A stretch of DNA of 64,000 nucleotides from Mnemiopsis leidyi (lineage: Eukaryota > Ctenophora > Tentaculata > Lobata > Bolinopsidae). Location: assembly GCA_000226015.1 (NCBI GenBank), contig JH152669.1, forward strand, positions 109,392 through 173,391, given 5' to 3'. This document shows, in pieces, positions 45,501 through 56,680 of this stretch. Position 1 is the first letter of the stretch, and every line of letters begins with the position of its first letter. The notes beneath the pieces were generated by a model. The model was not told where the DNA came from. It was given only the letters and a program-made list of their open reading frames with translations, and ran no database searches. The position numbers and the translations under genes are program-made.

Positions 45501-47431
45501 GCAAATCTAGCAGCCGTGAGGGCAACATCCCAAACTTCCTCTTTCCTAGCTAACTTAGCAGTGTCAGCCCAGAGGATGAAACGTTCATGTGTGTTTACTT
45601 CGCTAAGCCTGTTCATTTCCGAGACACCTTTTTCTTTTGCTTCTCTATACTTTGTGATCTTGTCTCGCAGTACAATAAAGGAGGAGCAGTTTTGACTATT
45701 TTCACCTAGCTCCTTGATTCCCCAGTTAAAAGTATGAGGAGCAAGGTACTCACCAACTTTGAGCAAGATCGGCTGGAGCTTTGCCTTAGCATCTTTTGCA
45801 GACTTTGCTTGTTCCAATAGGAAGCCTGCCTTTTCTTCAATCGTATCAGGTCTTTTGTAAAGGTTGGTCTTGAGGTCTATGCACTTCATATGATACATTA
45901 TTGTACTTTTATACTGCTCATTAGGGTCCAAATTCAATGCCTTGGTAAAATTCTCCAAAGCTTCAATAAGCTTTTGCTGATCTTGATAGCATTTAGCCAG
46001 TTCAATGTGCACCTGACATCGTAAAAGGACAAGCATACTCTGTAGGTCTTCAAGAGCAGTAACAATGAGCTTGAGTGGTTCAATTATCTTATGACGAAGG
46101 TTGTGCTGTAGCATTGGTAAGCAAAGATTCCATAATGTAATACAGCCTGACTGGATTGTCAGGGAGTCACAATTTTTGATTGAAGCTATTAAAGCATCTT
46201 GGCATTGAAGTATGCTTTTCACACGAACATCAAGAATACTTTTTTTGTATGACTCCTCTTCCTTGCCTAGCTTTTTAACAATGAGATCAGCCTCAGCGAA
46301 CTTAACTCGAAATTCAAAATTAACATCAGTGAATGGTTTTTTCATGCTGTCGAGACATTGTTGTGATAGGTCTGGCAAGCGGTGCTGTAAGGTGATAGCC
46401 AGTGCATCCAGAAGCAACTCATTACTGGTATCTGGATCCAGGTTATCACTACTTGTCATGATTTTGCTTAAAATTCCCGAAATGGTTTTAGAGATTTGAC
46501 CCTTCTCTATTGATTTATCACTCTTCAATTTTGACTTTAATGTGTTTATTTCATAGATGATTACAAGGTTCGTGGGAAGATTTGCCATGTCATTTGCAGT
46601 GACTAGACCGTAGCCAGAAAGCTTACTGACGATTTCAACCAGCTGTTCTTGGCACTTCTCCTTTGCCAGTTTGATTGCTATTTTTGTCTCTTTTAATGCC
46701 AAATCAATCTGCTTATTCCGGTATAGACTTTCAATGTAAGACAAGCTCAGACTCAAAAGCCATTTTTTGTTGTGATCATCAATAAAGGTCAGGGCCTTTA
46801 CAATAGCACGAAGTGTGTTAACTACATGATGAATACTTTGAAGCACAAGGAATGGTCTAGCAAGTTTCCAGAACAAAATCGAGGCATTAACTACTAGAAA
46901 GTAATAGCGTGAGTTTTGCTTCCCAAAATCAATAGCCTTGAGAATATAGGTGGAACACTTTTGCAATTTTTCAATATCTCTGGTTGATGATGGCTTGTGA
47001 AGATGAGCATGGCAAAGGTAGCTTCTGGCTAGAAACTGGTTTGCTTTAGGCTTAAGAGTTATGTAGAATGTGAGAGCTTCTTCAATCAACTCATGATTTT
47101 TTACCAAATTGATATTGATAGCAGATTCAGCACATATAACAAAAAGATCAGGACTTAATGTTTCTGCAGCACCTTTGTGACCTGAAATAAACAGGAGGTA
47201 ATGGTTAATGAAAACAAAATTCATATTTGGAGCTTTAATAACGTTTAAGCAAATACCACATTCAAACAAAGGCATAACAATTAAAATGGGTAATTACAGT
47301 TTTTAAGCAAATTTCGATGCAAATGAAATACTCATACCTTCAGCTTTTATTTTTTGGTAGGTTGCAATCAATTTTTCGTTGTCTCGACCATTAACAGCAC
47401 TCAACAACTGTGATCGAATGTACTGGTCCAT
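39575..47431 (-). CDS. CFAP46 (TTC40), axonemal central-pair protein
   Basis: Exon 1 (47338-47431) encodes MDQYIRSQLLSAVNGRDNEK and LIATYQKIKAE. After a 156-bp intron, a single exon 39575-47181 encodes the remaining roughly 2534 residues. The start of exon 2 (AAETLSPDLFVICAESAINI, KPKANQFLARSYLCHAHL, NSRYYFLVVNASILFWKLAR) matches the CFAP46 N-terminus position by position, and the length (2566 aa) is close to human CFAP46. The protein is an all-helical TPR-type scaffold of the C1d projection of the central apparatus of motile cilia. A basic Ser/Lys linker (SPSRKGSPSRKGSPSKPRSG) and a KGKGPKPGG linker interrupt the helical parts. Vertebrate orthologs have dozens of exons, so the giant exon is unusual. 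The TAA stop overlaps AATAAA. Confidence 0.93.
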
Positions 47432-47496
47432 CTAATCCATTCAATCTATGCTGTATGGCGTTTAAAATTATTGAAATTTAATTAACAGGGACATTG

Positions 47497-47599
47497 CAGT
47501 AAAACCTCTATTTACTGCACCTTGTGAGAGGAGGGAGAAGGCCCGGTAAATCGAGGGACACGGTAAATAGATGCACAGTAAATCGAGGTTTTACAGTAT
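47497..47599. mobile_element. Small mariner-like MITE
   Basis: CAGTAAAACCTCTATTTACTG at the left and CAGTAAATCGAGGTTTTACAG at the right form an inverted pair with extra internal GGTAAATCGAGG words. The chromosome-wide sibling in this window is at 56917-56990. About 70 bp upstream of the CFAP46 start. Confidence 0.65.
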
Positions 47600-48022
47600 A
47601 CCTTGATATTACAGATTTTACATATGAAATTTTAAGGTTATATTCTGAATTTCGAAATTTGTTCAAGACAAAACACTCGAAGTGATTGAAGACAAAGATA
47701 TATAGTTTACAATTTAGACAAAAGATTGTACACCATTAACTGTACACAAAAATATATTGAAATGAAATACTGGCATTCTTGTTTGCAAGCCACTGACATA
47801 ATGAGCTGGTATTTCTGACAAATACAACTTAATAGAGATATTCAAATATATCAATATTGAGAAAACCAACCATTATATGTGTGAAGATCATTAAAAATTT
47901 GCTTTCCAATCATTCTTATGCATACAAATTATTCATATCCTTTCATTTTTGAGTACTGTCAAGTCCACGATGTTTCAGTGTGATAAGGAGACTATTACTT
48001 TTGAACACAGAGTGATCAAAAT

Positions 48023-48367
48023 TTAAATGGCAAGACCAAAAATGCTGACAATACAGTACATGGTCTTATTCTCCCATCGAACTGTGCAACTTCCATCTGT
48101 GGTGTTGTCCCAATAGCAGGAGTTAGACATGTTCAAACCAGCCCCATTTTTCTGCATGATGACACAATTTACAATGTATTTAAATGGCTTACCAAGCTTG
48201 GTCAGCTGGTTAAGACATTGCTCAACAACATTACTGGTCCATTGGTTAACTTTGTTGTGCTGATATGAATTGCCACCAATTGTTGCTTCTATGGCTTCTT
48301 TAATGATATTACTGATTTCATCATAAACAAATGCCGTATCCTCTCCTGTAGCAAAATCACTGTCCAT
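48023..48367 (-). CDS. Dynein light chain Tctex-type 1, intronless
   Basis: 114 aa, complete in one exon. [53 protein letters not shown] and [20 protein letters not shown] are near-identical to DYNLT1 across animals. By family it is a homodimeric light chain of cytoplasmic and axonemal dyneins that binds the intermediate chain. The whole frame is intact. Orthologs usually have several introns, so this may be an intron-loss allele or a functional retrocopy; I see no clear poly(A) tract or target duplication to decide. Same strand as CFAP46, about 590 bp upstream of it. Confidence 0.93.
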   Translation of the reverse strand: MDSDFATGEDTAFVYDEISNIIKEAIEATIGGNSYQHNKVNQWTSNVVEQCLNQLTKLGKPFKYIVNCVIMQKNGAGLNMSNSCYWDNTTDGSCTVRWENKTMYCIVSIFGLAI

Positions 48368-48454
48368 TGTGAACCTTAATAAAAACTGGTTAATATCTTA
48401 ATCAAACTGACTCTAGCATCACAATTAAATCTCTTACAGATTGGTAAAAGTACA

Positions 48455-48545
48455 TTGCTAAAAAAGCAAGGATTAATTGGATTGATGTCAGATTGGTAAA
48501 AGTACATTGCTAAATAAGATTGGTAAAAGTACATTGCTAAGTAAG
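48455..48545. repeat. ATTGGTAAAAGTACATTGCTAA repeat, three copies
   Basis: The words at 48439, 48491 and 48519 share GATTGGTAAAAGTACATTGC. They lie upstream of DYNLT1. Confidence 0.7.
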
Positions 48546-48649
48546 CAGGGACTAATTGAATTGATGTTAATTAAATTTTTAAATTGGCAAAGCTTAATCA
48601 TCAGTCCAGATGAAGCATTTACTTTAGTGCGCCTTTTGGCTTTTTTTAA

Positions 48650-49169
48650 ACAGGTACTACTTTGGAATCCTGCAACAGAGCACTGAAATTGGTCTCAAAT
48701 TTTGAGGATTGAGAGCGTCCATAGATGCTTTACTAGGATGACTGAAGAGGTAGGCCTCCTTCCTTACTCTGAGCGACTTCGGATTCTTAAGTTGACCACT
48801 CTTGCTGAGAGACGCTCTACAGGTGACCTGATTGAAGTTTACAAAGCTTTTCAGGGTTAATCCCAACTTGCTGGTGTTTTTAACTTCAGTAGGTCGGGAC
48901 TAAATTTAGTTTGTAAACCAGGTAATAGTAAATCTTCTTAATTTAACCGTATTAAAAGAAACTTTATCAGTGAAAGAGTTATTTCATCTTGGAATAAGTT
49001 ACCTATTGAGGTTAAGACTGCATCATCTTTGGATGCTTTTAAAAGTAATTTGGAGATTTTTAAGAGTAGAGCCCTTGGGATGTCTAGCAGTGGGCATTAT
49101 TGGGATATTTCGGATGAAGTTTTGAACCGTATTGAAAGTGGGTTATTAAACAACATTTTGACAAAATGA
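48650..49169 (+). pseudogene. CR1-like LINE 3' fragment (second family)
   Basis: The plus strand reads YSERLRILKLTTLAERRSTG, DLIEVYKAFQG, a stop, then NRIKRNFISERVISSWNKLP and IEVKTASSLDAFKSNLEIFK. This is the standard C-terminal pattern of CR1/L2 LINE ORF2 proteins (RR..GDLIEVYK ... FF..R....WN.LP..V..A.....FK..L). 5'-truncated, with internal stops. Confidence 0.85.
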
Positions 49170-50217
49170 GGATCTATGAAGAAAAGCACAAGTTGAAAGT
49201 TCCAATCAATTGACCAACAGATAGAAGGATATATCTATATCCTTGGCCTCTCATGACTCATCAAACAGTCTGGCAAAGCCAGATCTATCCAACTTAGGAA
49301 CAGGAGGGAATGCTTCCTCTGACCAGAAAGAACATAAAGAATGGATACCAGGGTGCTCAGAGCCTACACTCTCAGAAACCAGCTATTTTCCTACGTCATC
49401 AGACAAAAAGTGCTGTTAGTAAAACTGGACAAGGCTTACTTGGTACTGCAGGTGCCCAGTGACCCATTTGAATTCAGAGCAGCCCCAGCATACACGGATG
49501 ACGCTGGTTCAGCCAGGCGAGCACGGGCTTGTTAAATCTATAGTTTGGATTTCAGGTGCTCATTGATCAGCTCTGCTCACGTGGTGACTACTGCATGGCT
49601 ACGAGCAGAGAAGCAAATATGCGGTGACAGCTCAACCAAGGACCAGAGTGCCTTGTAGCTTTTCCGGGCCCCTCCCGACTGTATCTGCAAGATAGCAACC
49701 ATGTTGCTCAAGCCAAAGTGCAGCCTGCTGCCGAAGCTTCCTAATCACAATTATTTTTATTTGGACATGATATCATGGGAGTGGTGGTACGTATCATTGT
49801 AGAACTTGTAGGGGGGTTGATAGACATAAATAGATACGAGTTTTGGTGTTGAAGAAGCTTTCAATAAACATGTGTTAATCGTCGTCAGCTCATATCATGA
49901 ATACAATTGTTAACGTTATTGCACGACCAAGATACTGAACTAAACGTCATGTCGGTATGAACAAATTTACCGACATGAAAAACGCACCAGAATACTATTC
50001 CACAACTAACAAACCACAACTTCCAGAATCCTCTCAGAAGAGGACCTAGCCAACAAACCAAATTAAACTTAACTAGAATAAAGTTTCCATGATGTATCGT
50101 AAAGATAAAGATTATTCTGTCGAAAAACTAATTTCGTAGGTTATGGGTTGCAATCCCAACACTACAATAACATTAAAGTAAGTAAGTAAGTAATAATTAT
50201 TAAATCAAGAGGACGTA
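49170..50217. other. No recognisable gene
   Basis: A 64-codon ORF at 49341 and a Cys/Gly-poor flank have no family signal. The right end carries a short AAGTAAGTAAGTAAG tail (50175-50191) after GGTTGCAATCCCAAC, suggesting the 3' end of an old retroposon. Confidence 0.35.
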
Positions 50218-50480
50218 TTAAACGAACATATTGACTTGAGTGTAAAGAATTGAGCCTGGACGGAACCCAGCTGCTTCAGTTCCTTGTTTAACATGCCGTT
50301 CAGCAAGGACATTCACAGCTTTAGCCGAGGCGGGGCACATAACTCGCTTCTGTAACTCATTGTCAAATGTTGAATATATACTTGTCTCATCCACAAGATA
50401 TAACTTGTGTTTCAGTAGTGACAAGTTGTCACAGTCTCTCGAGCTTCGTAATTGCCAGAGATGTCTCTTAAACAATTATG
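50218..50480 (-). repeat. Dispersed repeat, copy 2, with an intact short ORF
   Basis: The minus strand encodes an 85-residue open frame (HKLYLVDETSIYSTFDNELQ, then KRVMCPASAKAVNVLAERHV). The nucleotide sequence is shared with 11497-11790. It is probably a fragment of a repeat-encoded protein; family not recognised. Confidence 0.6.
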
Positions 50481-51105
50481 ACATAACATCATCACATATT
50501 ATATCTATTTAAAATTTCAAAGCACTCAATGGAAAAAAATAGGAAAACCTAAAACTTCTCATCCACATTTAATAAATAACTAGAAAAATATAAATGTTAG
50601 CTATACTTTCCAGTAGAACTAAGATTGATAAAGCGATTTTTTGCAACAAAGGGATGGGACAAAAGATATTCATTATGTTTCTCTTTGTGCGCACTCTATC
50701 TCTGATGGTTTACAAGTTACTTTTAGCTTTATAATGTGGCCCATTTCCAGGTTCAAAAGTTGGGCAGTAGATTTGCTGCCGTTTAGTGCCCAGACTGAAA
50801 TACGTAACAGCGGTGCATTCTACAACAGTTAGTCATCAACCTACAGGTCAAGCAATTAATTTCTGTAAATTGCTTAAAATGAGGACTGAAAGTGCGCAAT
50901 TTTATGGTTTGAGTCATCAAATATCGCCGAAATTCTTTGCCATAATGGAATTATGTGACTCGAATGGATATTTCCACCAAAATGCACGAAAATATTTGTT
51001 TGACCTTTTCGACCCTCATTTGAACGGGCGATGCATTTCAACGGGCGATGCACGCAGAAATGCGTAAGAGCGCGTGATGGCCGCGACAGTAGGTTATCAA
51101 CCTAC
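50481..51105. other. No recognisable gene
   Basis: Two overlapping ORFs of 63 and 93 codons without domains. Near 51085 lies a palindromic GTAGGTTATCAACCTAC, also found at 57029 as GTAGGTTATCAGCCTAC, so the right part is repetitive. Confidence 0.35.
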
Positions 51106-51370
51106 AACCCTCATTCGAAGCGAGAATAAAATGACGAAAGGGTGCGCGCTGTTGCTAGAGTTAAACCAGTATAGCCCGTACAGCATGCGTGCACGCGCGC
51201 GGCTTGCAAAATTCGGATAAGTCGTCAGCTCGCTCACACAGTAAGCGACCAGTCCACTGTCCGAATTCTGAGCCGCGCGCGCATTACTGGACAGGCGCGG
51301 CTCTCTCTACGTTTAACAATTAACCTGAACGCGCGCAAACATATGAACTATACTGCTGGTTCAGTTTGCA

Positions 51371-51701
51371 GTTGCTAAGCCAATATAGCCCTGTGCATGT
51401 GGCTCGCTATTTGCGTTGCGCGTCCGTCCTAATTTCGCGCTAAGCTTGTACAGGGATATAAACAATAAATATACGTCGCGTCTTAAGCAACTGGTTTAGC
51501 AACCCTTGCTAAACTCGCGTCGTATATCCCTGTGCGAGGACGGGCGTGCGTGCAACGCGAGCCACATGACATGCACAGGGCTTGTCTGACTCTGTCCGAC
51601 CCTCATTCGAAGCGAATAGAGGGAGAATAAAATGACGGGAGGGTGCGCGCTGCTGTACACTGTACAACACAGGGCTATCATGTTGGCTTAGTAATAGCAA
51701 C
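51371..51701. mobile_element. Fold-back element with long imperfect arms
   Basis: The left arm runs GTTGCTAAGCCAATATAGCC, then CTGTGCATGTGGCTCGC and GTCCGTCCT. The right arm is its complement, ending GGCTTAGTAATAGCAAC. Inner pieces (TTGTACAGGGATATA against TATATCCCTGTGCGA) also pair. The right arm is split by an ultra-short family 1 insertion. No coding capacity. Confidence 0.7.
51582..51667 (+). mobile_element. Ultra-short TTGT...ACAA insertion, family 1, copy 1 (86 bp)
   Basis: Starts TTGTCTGACTCTGTCCGACC, ends CTGTACACTGTACAA, and is flanked by the 8-bp duplication CACAGGGC at 51574-51581 and 51668-51675. It sits in the right arm of the fold-back element. Confidence 0.8.
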
Positions 51702-51730
51702 CCGAACGGTAAACGGATATTATTCCGTCT

Positions 51731-51804
51731 TTGTCTGACTTCGTCCGACCCTCATTCGAAGCGAATGGGAATAAAATGACAGGAGGGTGCGCGCTGCCGT
51801 ACAA
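51731..51804 (+). mobile_element. Family 1 ultra-short insertion, copy 2 (74 bp)
   Basis: TTGTCTGACTTCGTCCGACC to GCTGCCGTACAA, flanked by perfect 9-bp repeats ATTCCGTCT at 51722-51730 and 51805-51813. Confidence 0.85.
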
Positions 51805-51833
51805 ATTCCGTCTTTGGTCTTGCTACGGTATAG

Positions 51834-51879
51834 CAGTTTTAATACTTTCAACAACTACTATTATACAAATAATTTGAGG
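51834..51879 (+). repeat. Dispersed 45-bp word, at least four copies
   Basis: GTTTTAATACTTTCAACAAC followed by TACTATTATACAAATAATTTGAG. Inverted copies lie at about 13785-13830 and 16737-16783, and a partial direct copy at about 30068-30102. Probably one end of an unrecognised element. Confidence 0.6.
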
Positions 51880-52298
51880 TATGTGATGGCAGTCCAGTAG
51901 AACACATACCGCATTAGGCTACTGGTGAACTCAGAGGACACATCATACGTGTCACTCTGCCGAACATAAGCTTATCTTCGGTAGCTATACCCGTTGGGCA
52001 CTTTTTTGTTCATCTTGCCAAAGATTCCAAAGATTCATTGTGTCCAAAGTGTTAAAGATTGTTAAAGCTAACCCCCTCCACAGTGCTACCTTATTTAATC
52101 CATTTCACTGCTGTTTTGATTCATTTCAGGCATCAGTGTCTCCTAAAAGTAGCCACTCAAGCATTGTGTCAGCATCTGTCTACTGCAGTGGCTACATCGT
52201 CTTTGTCTGCAGGTTTCATCAGCACTCAAGGTACTGTAACTGTGTGACCGCTGTACTCGTTGCATTTCCGACCCACTTTGCTTGCTGTTTCTTTTACC

Positions 52299-52944
52299 AT
52301 GGCAGTTAATGTACCTAATTTTGATGCTAAGGTCAGAGTGATCATCGGTGATCTCTTGATGAAAGCAGATCCCGAATCCAAGTTAGTGATCTCTGCATTT
52401 GATCCAACTAAGGACACCAGTGTCAACAGCAGTGTTCTAGGTGGCTCAAAATTCAGTGTCTCTCAGTTAGATGCATGCGCTAAGTTCTTTAGCATTGAGA
52501 CATCTATCTATTGGTGAGAAGCGCATCTTTCCAAACAAACCAACCCTTGCTAAAAGAATCATCCTCGAAATTAGGTCGCTCTTTCCCACTGCTTGTGCTG
52601 ATTGTACTGAGGAATATGCAATAAAGTTCAATTCTGATAACCCTCCGGCTTTACGTTGCTACCTTTGCTATCAAGGTAGCCATGATTGTGACAAATTCCG
52701 GAAATTTGCAGCTGACACATCCTCAACTGCTGCTCCCGTTCCATCTGGTTCAGTCTGGCTGTGCAACGAGTGTCACATCCTCAAAGACCCTCTAAGACCA
52801 AAGAAGATCAACCAGATAGTCCCAAGTAAACCTGGCTCCAACAACACATCTGGCCAGAACTCTCCGGTTATCAGCAAAAGCTCTCATTTGAACACAGAGG
52901 AGTTATCAAAGAAACTCCTAGAGCACCAACACAGGCAAGCCCAA

Positions 52945-52976
<32 letters not shown>

Positions 52977-53643
52977 CAGACTCGAGGACAGCCCTTTCCT
53001 TGATGTCTGTGAGAAATTCAAAGTTGGAAAATGTCCCCATGGTGTAAGTGGAAAAACACTTTATAACGGGCAAGCCTGTAACAAAACCCATCCCAAACGC
53101 TGCTCCAAATTCATGAAAAATGGATCAAAAGGACGCTATGGTTGCAAGAAGGGGGACTCTTGCAATCGATACCACCCATCCCATTGCAAGTCGTCATTAG
53201 CAAACAAGTGCTGCTATAAAAGAGACTGTACTCTAGTGCATCTGGTTGGCACTAAACGGAAAAAACGGTCAGCAGAACATGTTAATAGAGATGAATTCAG
53301 ACAAGGCAGGTCGTCAGAATCAGCAAGCAGGAGCTACAGAAGACTTAAATCTGATGGCGACCAAGGAAGACCACCAACCCACAACAAGGAATCTTCTCCT
53401 TTTTTAGAGGTTCCCACCCTTCTAAAACTGATGCAAAAGGATTTGCTAGAGCTGAAATCCAACATGGCTTCACAGGAAACCAGAATCAGCGCAATGTTGC
53501 CGAATATCAGGCAGTTCCTCCCAATGGCTCATCAAATGCAGTTCCTCCCACAGCACCAGATCCAACAGCATCTCCAGAGCCAGATCCACCAGCCTCTTCC
53601 TCCAATGAACAGTTGGCCACAGTGTCCAGTGTCTGGCTGCTAA
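52299..53643 (+). pseudogene. LINE ORF1 with PHD-like and CCCH zinc fingers
   Basis: It starts at ACCATGG (MAVNVPNFDAKVRVIIGDLL) and changes frame near 52480-52515. It then runs from GEKRIFPNKPTLAKRIILEI with a Cys4-His-Cys3-like PHD pattern (CADC, CYLC, CNECH) and a Gln/His-rich linker. Next come CCCH-type fingers (CEKFKVGKCPHG, CSKFMKNGSKGRYGCKKGDS, CCYKRDCTLVH). The role by family is RNA binding. The last roughly 180 nt overlap an open Pro/Ser-rich extension of the ORF2 frame. Confidence 0.75.
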
Positions 53644-56600
53644 ATGTGCAGTGCCTCAACCCTAGCGCCAGGAGCACAGCTCGCTGGAAGGTCCCCTATC
53701 TCACCAAGATGCTCAATGAAGCTAATTCAAATGCTCGTATGATTCCATTCTTAGCCCTTACTGAGACCTGGCTAAAGTCATACGTTGAAGATGCTCAAAT
53801 TGAAATCCCAGGTTATAACATTTCAAGATGTGATAGAAATGCTAGGGTTGGTGGGGGAGTTCTCCTTTATTCACATGAGAATCTTCCAATTACAAATCTC
53901 AAGACTTATGACGACCAGATCTGTGAGGCTCTTATCTGCACTTGCATAACAACAAAATCTGTAATATGCGTTCTGTATAGACCCCCAAATGCAAACGTTC
54001 TAAGTTTTAGATCTTGTCTCGATTTCATGGACACCTACCTCAACGAAGTTGGCGAAGAATTCCAACTCAAACTCTTCGGTGATTTCAATATGCCTGTCAT
54101 CAATTGGCCCAACAATTCCGTCTCCCATGGACCATCTGATCAGCTTGACAGTGCATCGCTTCTCCTTGACTTCATGTCTGAACACCTTTGTTCACAGTAT
54201 ATCCAAACACCCACCAGAAATGAAAATATCCTCGACTTGTTCATTTCCAACTCAGAAGAGCTTGTCACTCATGTCTCGGCATCAGATACCATTCTCTCTG
54301 ATCATAGACTCGTTGAAATCTTCTGGTCCTACAATCCTTGTTCAATTGACCCACCTACACCTCCAGACTTCGAAGACTCATCTTTCAGGAGCTTAGATTT
54401 CCCTAAAGCTGACTTCACTGGTATAAGTTTGGGAATTAAGTCAGTTGACTGGAACCAGCTTTGGGAGGCATCATGTCCTGAAGAATTTCCAAAACTTTTC
54501 ACACAAAAGATTCTTCAGATCTGTGAGTCCTGCTGTCCAAGAAAAGTTCCTCCTAAATCCAGGACCAGCCCGGCAGCCCTCTTGTCCGAATCCCCTCGAG
54601 AAGAAAAAGAAAGCTTCAAAGCCAACTTAGCGCAGCTGAAAGTGACCCAAACTGTCCACAGGGGCGCATCGCAGCACTTCATAGGAAGCTGGCTTTATCT
54701 CATATGGACATCAGGGATGCTATTAATTTAAAGCTCAAATACCAAGAAGAGCAAGCTGTTGCAAAGGTTAAAAGCAACCCTAAATACTTCTATAGTTATG
54801 CTAAAAAGTTCTCTAAAAATAAATGCAGCATAAGCATGTTGTTTGATGAAAACAACAACATCTCCTCAAATCATAAAGATATAGCGGATATCCTGCAGAG
54901 ACAGTTCCTATCTGTATTTAGCGATCCATCAAAGACCAACATACCATCAGCACTGTTTAAACCTCCTCAGGTTCACCATCCTTTCTCTGATGATATGTTA
55001 GAATTCAGTATTTCTGACGTCATTGAGGCAATTGATGAAATCAGGCCTAGTGCTGCCTCTGGTCCTGATGAAATGCCCGCTATGCTTCTCAAAAATTGTA
55101 AGGAGGCCATTGCAGTTCCAATCAGCTTAATTTGGTCTCATTCCATGTCATCTGGCAAAGTTCCTGATTTCTACAAGTTCTCTCATGTCTGCCCTCTTCA
55201 CAAAAAAGACAGTAGATCCATACCGGCAAACTACAGGCCAATCTCCCTTACATCACACATCATCAAGATATACGAGCGAATTGTACGCAAAAAGCTAGTT
55301 TCACATCTTGAAAGCAACAACCTCATTTGTGACAAACAACACGGCTTTAGAACTGGCCGTAGTTGCCTTACACAGCTTCTTCACCACTTTGATGATGTGA
55401 TAGACGCCCTGGCAAATGGGGCAGATTTCGACTCAATATACCTAGACTACGCCAAAGCATTTGACAAAGTTGACCATAAGCTTCTCCTCAAAAAGCTGAA
55501 GCTGTACGGAATTCATCCAAAACTAGTCAAATGGATAGAATCCTCCTCATTGGCCGTAATCAAGCAGTAGTCGTCGATGGTCACCTGTCATTCCTGGCCT
55601 CAATCATCAGTGGGGTTCCCCAGGGCACCGTTTTGGGGCCAATATTATTCCTCATTTTCATTAATGACATCGAGCACTGCGTCACTCATTCCGTCATTCG
55701 ATGCTTTGCAGATGATACCCGGGTCTCGAATCCAATTAGAATGGAACAAGACGCCCAAGTACTTCAACATGACCTCGACCGGGTTATATCCTGGTCAGAG
55801 AGGAATAACATGATGCTCCACAAAGACAAATTCGAGTACATGTGCCATAAGTCCAGCAAGAATAACCCGATTGACGAACTTCCATTTGTCTCGGGCCTTT
55901 ACCAGTACTCTGTCTCCAACGATACATCACTCTGCCCAATCCATCAGCTAAGAGATCTTGGAGTCCTTGTCAGCAGTGATCTTTCATGGTCCCCTCACAT
56001 AAGAGAAATTGCTGACAAAGCTCGAAAGAAGGCAGCATGGGTCTTAAGTGTCTTCTGCACTCGTTCTCCAGAGATCATGCTTACTCTCTACAAGTCCATG
56101 GTCAGAAGCCTTCTTGAATATTGCTCACCGCTATGGAATCCTACAAAAATCAGTGATATTCAAGAACTAGAAGTGTACAAAAAGCCTTCACCGCTCGCAT
56201 CAGTGGTCTGAAAGATACTCATTACTGGGATCGTTTGAAGCAACTCTCTCTCATGTCTTTGCAGCGTCGTAGGGAGAGATACATCATATTGTACGGCAGC
56301 GCGCACCCTCCTGTCATTTTATTCGCTTCGAATGAGGGTCGGACGAAGTCAGACAATACATCATAATACACATGTGGAAAATCCTCAATGGTGCAACATC
56401 AAACGACCTAAAGATCCAATTTGTTTCACGACCGCGGTTGGGTAACTTAGCCATTGTCCCTCCGGCTAAGAAATCGGCTTCTGCAGCACACCGGTCAGCA
56501 TATGATCGTTTATTTGCCGTCATGGGCCCTACATTGTGGAATGCAATGCCTTACCATCTGAACATCATATCGGACCTGGAGAACTTTAAGAAAGAACTAA

Positions 56601-56680
56601 CTAAGTTTATCTTGACTGTTCCTGATATGCCCCCCATTAGGGGCTACACAGGTCCTAACCACAACTCCCTACTGTGCTGA
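53607..56680 (+). pseudogene. LINE ORF2: APE endonuclease and reverse transcriptase
   Basis: Endonuclease motifs: LNVQ, LALTETWL, GGGVLLYS, LFGDFNMP and SDHRLVE. Reverse transcriptase motifs: RPSAASGPDEMPAMLLKN, NYRPISLTSHIIKIYERIV, HGFRTGRSC, YLDYAKAFDKVDH, SGVPQGTVLGPILFLIFIND and the catalytic FADDT. The C-terminus is MWKILNGATSNDLKIQF ... LWNAMPYHLNII. The frame breaks near 54640-54700, 55540-55570 and 56165-56215, and a 68-bp element interrupts it at 56289. Plus strand, a plain LINE. Confidence 0.88.
56289..56356 (-). mobile_element. Family 1 ultra-short insertion, copy 3 (68 bp), inside LINE ORF2
   Basis: TTGTACGGCAGCGCGCACCC to CGAAGTCAGACAA, flanked by perfect 9-bp repeats TACATCATA at 56280-56288 and 56357-56365. 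Removing the insert and one repeat restores the ORF2 frame RRRERYIIIHMWKILN. Confidence 0.9.

Noticed and set aside
39855-46499. Many plus-strand ORFs of 60-111 codons
   Set aside because: All are antisense shadows of the CFAP46 giant exon, with no domains of their own.
49341-49535. 64-codon ORF as a gene
   Set aside because: No domain, splice or promoter context, and the area is repeat-rich.
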